The translations under genes were made by a program, and so were the position numbers. A model generated the notes under the pieces. That model was not told the origin of the DNA. It did no database searches and saw only the letters and a list, made by a program, of their open reading frames with translations. From contig JAJXTQ010000038.1 of the NCBI GenBank assembly GCA_021783685.1, positions 1-10,703 on the forward strand: a stretch of 10,703 bases of DNA, given 5' to 3'. Positions 7,707 to 10,703 of this stretch are shown piece after piece. The stretch comes from Pseudomonadota bacterium (GTDB lineage: Bacteria; Pseudomonadota; Gammaproteobacteria; UBA5335). How positions within the stretch are numbered: the first letter of the stretch is position 1; every line of letters begins with the position of its first letter.

Positions 7707-8090
7707 ATGAAGCGCGGCCTCAAACTAAAACGCGGCTTCACCCTGATCGAACTGCTGGTGGTGCTGGCCATCATCGCTACCCTGCTGACGCTGGCGGTGC
7801 CGCGCTATTTCCGGCATGTCGAACGCTCGAAGGAAGCGGTGCTCAAGGAGAGCCTGGCGACGGTGCGCGACGCCATCGACCAGTATCACGCCGATGCCGG
7901 CACCTGGCCGCCGACGCTGGAAAGCCTGGCGGAAAAACGCTATATGCGAGCGTTGCCGGTCGACCCGATCACCGAGCGCAGCGACACCTGGCAGATCGTC
8001 CCGCCGCCCGGCGGAGAGAGCGGCGTCTACGACATCCACAGCGGCGCCGAGGGAACCGCGACCGATGGTCAGGCTTACCGCGACTGGTAG
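7707..8090 (+). CDS. Type II secretion pseudopilin, GspG-like (accessory 2)
   Basis: A 127-residue pseudopilin with a basic 10-residue leader, cleavage after Gly10, mature start F-T-L-I-E-L with Glu15 (+5) present, and a hydrophobic helix to about 32. Its globular part repeats the layout of the preceding gene: R-D-A-I-D-Q-Y-H (about 51-58), L-P-V-D-P and V-Y-D-I-H-S-G-A-E-G, ending Y-R-D-W. The leader has several Lys/Arg, as in type IV prepilins. GGGAG at 7695-7699 precedes the ATG by 7 bases. The 3' end overlaps the third accessory pseudopilin gene by 26 bases. By family knowledge it is a structural subunit of the fibre. Whether it is major or minor cannot be told from sequence. Confidence 0.88.
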   Translation: MKRGLKLKRGFTLIELLVVLAIIATLLTLAVPRYFRHVERSKEAVLKESLATVRDAIDQYHADAGTWPPTLESLAEKRYMRALPVDPITERSDTWQIVPPPGGESGVYDIHSGAEGTATDGQAYRDW

Positions 8091-8658
8091 GGCGGGGCCG
8101 CGCCGCGGGCAGGCCGGCTTTTCCTTCCTCGGCCTGCTGTTCCTGCTGGCGGGAATGGGGGTGGCGCTGGCGGCGCTCGGAACGATGTGGCACACCGCCT
8201 CCCAGCGCGAAAAGGAACGCGACCTGCTGTTCGTCGGCGACCAGTACCGCCGCGCCATCGAGTCCTTCTGGACCGTGCCGCTGCCGGTTGGCATGCCGCG
8301 GCGGCTACCGAAAAATTTCGACGAGTTGCTCGAGGACAAGCGTTTTCCCAACACCGTCAGGCACCTGCGCCGCCTCTACCGCGACCCGATGGCCGGGGGC
8401 GCCGAATGGGGGCTGCAGAAGGGGCCGGACGGCGGAATTGCCGGGGTGTTCAGCCTGTCCGACGGTCAGCCATTCAAGCGTGCGAACCTGCCCTCCGCCT
8501 ACGCTTCGTTTGCAGAGGCGCAGAGCTATCGCGACTGGGTGTTCCGCTTCGACGTCGAAAAGGCCGAGCGGGATGCCGCCCAGGGCGCGAAGCCTGCTGC
8601 CCCCGCAGTCGCGAGCCCGACCCGGCCGTCCGTTCCGGTACCTGCGCCTGCCCCTTGA
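8065..8658 (+). CDS. Pseudopilin-like protein lacking Glu5 (accessory 3, probable minor/tip subunit)
   Basis: A 197-residue protein. The frame is open further upstream, to 7816, but that part lies wholly inside the previous pseudopilin gene. The ATG at 8065, with GAGGGA at 8049-8054, gives a basic leader followed by Q-A-G / F-S-F-L-G-L-L-F, a recognisable prepilin-type cleavage site after Gly18. Position +5 is Gly23 rather than Glu, and the hydrophobic helix runs to about residue 40. The globular part contains R-E-K-E-R-D-L-L-F-V-G-D-Q-Y-R-R-A-I, Y-R-D-P-M and Y-R-D-W, paralogous to the two upstream pseudopilins. A Lys/Ala/Pro-rich tail of about 30 residues closes it. Lack of Glu5 is known for GspK, the tip pseudopilin of classical T2SS. 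A similar tip role is inferred here, though the protein is not a GspK homologue by size (GspK is much larger). Confidence 0.82.
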   Translation: MVRLTATGRAGPRRGQAGFSFLGLLFLLAGMGVALAALGTMWHTASQREKERDLLFVGDQYRRAIESFWTVPLPVGMPRRLPKNFDELLEDKRFPNTVRHLRRLYRDPMAGGAEWGLQKGPDGGIAGVFSLSDGQPFKRANLPSAYASFAEAQSYRDWVFRFDVEKAERDAAQGAKPAAPAVASPTRPSVPVPAPAP

Positions 8659-8703
8659 AGGGACAAGCTGAACCAGGGCGATTGGGGTGTTCGGACGCGC
8701 CCT

Positions 8704-8834
8704 GAGCGCCGCAATCGGGCAAGCCTTTTCATTTGTGCCCATGGCGGGCTTTCCCGCATCTGCGATCTGGGCGAAAATCCCACTCTTTGCTGCCCCGCCG
8801 AGCGCCTCCCGTCGCCTGGTCCGGAGCGCCGCAA
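8704..8834 (+). repeat. Pair of 11-bp direct repeats flanking the trpG upstream region
   Basis: GAGCGCCGCAA occurs at 8704-8714 and again at 8824-8834, the second copy ending 24 bases before the trpG start. It is visible directly. In G+C-rich DNA such a match may be chance, and no function is claimed. Confidence 0.4.
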
Positions 8835-8841
8835 GCAAGTC

Positions 8842-8848
8842 AAAAGGA
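8842..8848 (+). promoter_or_regulatory. Ribosome binding site for trpG
   Basis: AAAAGGA lies 10 bases before the ATG at 8859. It fixes the trpG start there, although the frame stays open 42 codons further upstream with no family-like sequence. Confidence 0.6.
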
Positions 8849-8858
8849 TGCCGGCACC

Positions 8859-9427
8859 ATGCTGCTGATGATCGACAATTACGACAGCTTCACCTACAAC
8901 CTGGTGCAGTATTTCGGCGAACTGGGCGAGGACGTCAAGGTCGTGCGCAACGACGAGATCGACCTCGCCGGTATCGCCGCGCTCAAACCCGACCACATCG
9001 TGGTCTCGCCCGGCCCCTGCACGCCGAACGAGGCGGGTGTGTCGGTGCCGCTGATCAGGGAATTCGCCGGCAAGGTGCCCATTCTCGGCGTCTGCCTCGG
9101 CCACCAGAGCATCGGCCAGGCCTTCGGCGGCAAGATCGTGCGCGCCAAGGAACTGATGCACGGCAAGACCTCGATGATCCATCACCTGGATACGGGCGTG
9201 TTCAAGGGCCTGCCCAACCCCTTCCGCGCCACCCGCTATCACTCGCTGGTGATCGAACGCGAATCGCTGCCGGACTGTCTGGAAATCACCGCGTGGACCG
9301 ACGACGGCGAGATCATGGGCGTGCGCCACAAGACGCTCGCGGTCGAGGGCGTGCAGTTCCATCCCGAATCCATCCTCACCGAACACGGGCATGCCATGCT
9401 CGCCAACTTTCTGAAGGAGCGCGTGTA

Positions 9428-9428
<1 letters not shown>
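8859..9428 (+). CDS. trpG: Anthranilate synthase component II (glutamine amidotransferase)
   Basis: The 189-residue class I glutamine amidotransferase releases ammonia from glutamine for TrpE, which makes anthranilate from chorismate in the first step of tryptophan synthesis. It can also serve PabB in folate synthesis in many bacteria. The catalytic triad is complete: nucleophile Cys79 in G-V-C-L-G-H-Q, and His168 and Glu170 in Q-F-H-P-E-S. The N-terminal [10 protein letters not shown] and the oxyanion-loop region S-P-G-P-C-T-P are canonical. The ATG at 8859 is chosen because family homology begins exactly there, at normal family length. The stop overlaps the trpD ATG by one base. No trpE is adjacent upstream, where a secretion gene block sits instead. 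Confidence 0.96.
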
Positions 9429-10440
<1,012 letters not shown>

Positions 10441-10444
<4 letters not shown>

Positions 10445-10703
10445 GCGACATCCTCGAAAAAATCCTCGCCACCAAGCGCGAGGAAATTGCCGCCGGGCTC
10501 GCCAGCGTGCCGCTCGCCGAGATGCGGGCGCGTGCCGAAGCCGCTTTGCCGCCGCGCGATTTCGTCGGTGCGTTGCGCGCGAAGATCGCCGCCGGGCAGC
10601 CCGCGGTGATCGCCGAAATCAAGAAGGCCAGTCCCTCGAAAGGCGTGATCCGACCCGACTTCCGGCCGGCCGATATAGCGGCCAGCTACGAGAAGGGGGG
10701 CGC
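10441..10703 (+). CDS. trpC: Indole-3-glycerol phosphate synthase, N-terminal part (cut by window end)
   Basis: The first 87 codons are present and the remainder lies beyond the window. The enzyme closes the indole ring from CdRP in tryptophan synthesis. The visible part has the N-terminal helical extension ([15 protein letters not shown]) and the first barrel strand [11 protein letters not shown]. Glu59 and Lys61 there are equivalent to known catalytic residues of this family. [16 protein letters not shown] follows. The length suggests a stand-alone TrpC, but a TrpC-TrpF fusion cannot be excluded. The start overlaps the trpD stop with a poor Shine-Dalgarno, so translation is likely coupled. 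Confidence 0.95.

Larger units (their letters stand above)
8659..8858 (+). other. Intergenic region between secretion block and trpG
   Basis: A 200-bp gap, the only one of note in the window. I see no tRNA, no open frame with coding character, no run of Trp codons that would suggest an attenuator leader peptide, and no hairpin followed by a T-tract. It holds an 11-base direct repeat (8704-8714 and 8824-8834) and a small 5-bp hairpin (8744-8757). A trpG promoter most likely lies here, but I could not point to convincing -35/-10 boxes. Confidence 0.6.

Noticed and set aside
7816..8064. Upstream extension of the third pseudopilin gene to 7816
   Set aside because: It lies inside the second pseudopilin gene, and would bury the prepilin cleavage site about 100 residues inside the protein.
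8744..8757. Hairpin GCGGG-CTTT-CCCGC considered as a terminator for the secretion block
   Set aside because: The stem is only 5 bp and no T-run follows on either strand. It could be chance in G+C-rich DNA.
8750..8778. TTTCCC and GAAAAT spaced by 17 bases, considered as a trpG promoter
   Set aside because: The match to sigma-70 consensus is poor (3/6 and 4/6), too weak to call a promoter.
8659..8858. Possible trp attenuator leader peptide
   Set aside because: There are no tandem Trp codons in a short open frame and no alternative hairpins followed by a T-run.
8687..9427. Open frame running from 8687 into trpD (585 codons in all)
   Set aside because: TrpD homology begins only at 9428. The upstream part is an out-of-frame reading of trpG.

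Overview
The window is G+C-rich, tightly packed DNA with every recognisable gene on the + strand. The protein sequences (TrpG/TrpD/TrpC style, a T2SS/T4P hybrid locus, codon use strongly favouring G/C at third positions) suggest a betaproteobacterium, possibly of the Nitrosomonadales/Rhodocyclales type. That placement is an inference, since there is no rRNA or other marker to fix it.

Region 1 (about 1-8658) is one continuous block of 11 genes for an envelope-spanning machine of the type II secretion / type IV pilus superfamily. In order they are: the end of a major pseudopilin (GspG), inner-membrane platform protein GspF, assembly ATPase GspE, a soluble protein that sits where PilM/GspL normally sits, a PilN-like and a PilO-like bitopic membrane protein, a PilP/GspC-like membrane protein with a polyproline linker, a lipoprotein secretin with an N-terminal TPR region (GspD/PilQ/MshL family), and three further pseudopilin-like proteins. 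The last of these lacks the conserved Glu at position +5 of the mature pilin helix. Genes overlap or are separated by only a few bases throughout, so the block is very probably one transcript with translational coupling. The gene content matches what SEED/RAST annotation calls 'predicted secretion system X'. I recall that label but could not check it here. The substrate and function are unknown to me, and I see no prepilin peptidase and no canonical gspC, gspL or gspM in the window.

Region 2 (8659-8858) is a 200-bp intergenic gap, the only sizeable one. It has no convincing terminator, leader peptide or strong promoter.

Region 3 (8859-10703) is the tryptophan biosynthesis cluster trpG-trpD-trpC (trpC cut by the window end), again with overlapping start/stop codons. 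trpE is not in the window. It may lie on the other side of the secretion block or elsewhere.

Working model: GspE powers GspF-based polymerisation of the pseudopilins beneath the secretin. The PilM/N/O/P-like proteins link the cytoplasmic ATPase to the outer-membrane channel. The Glu5-less pseudopilin and its two paralogues would form the tip or accessory part of the fibre. The trp genes are ordinary housekeeping neighbours.
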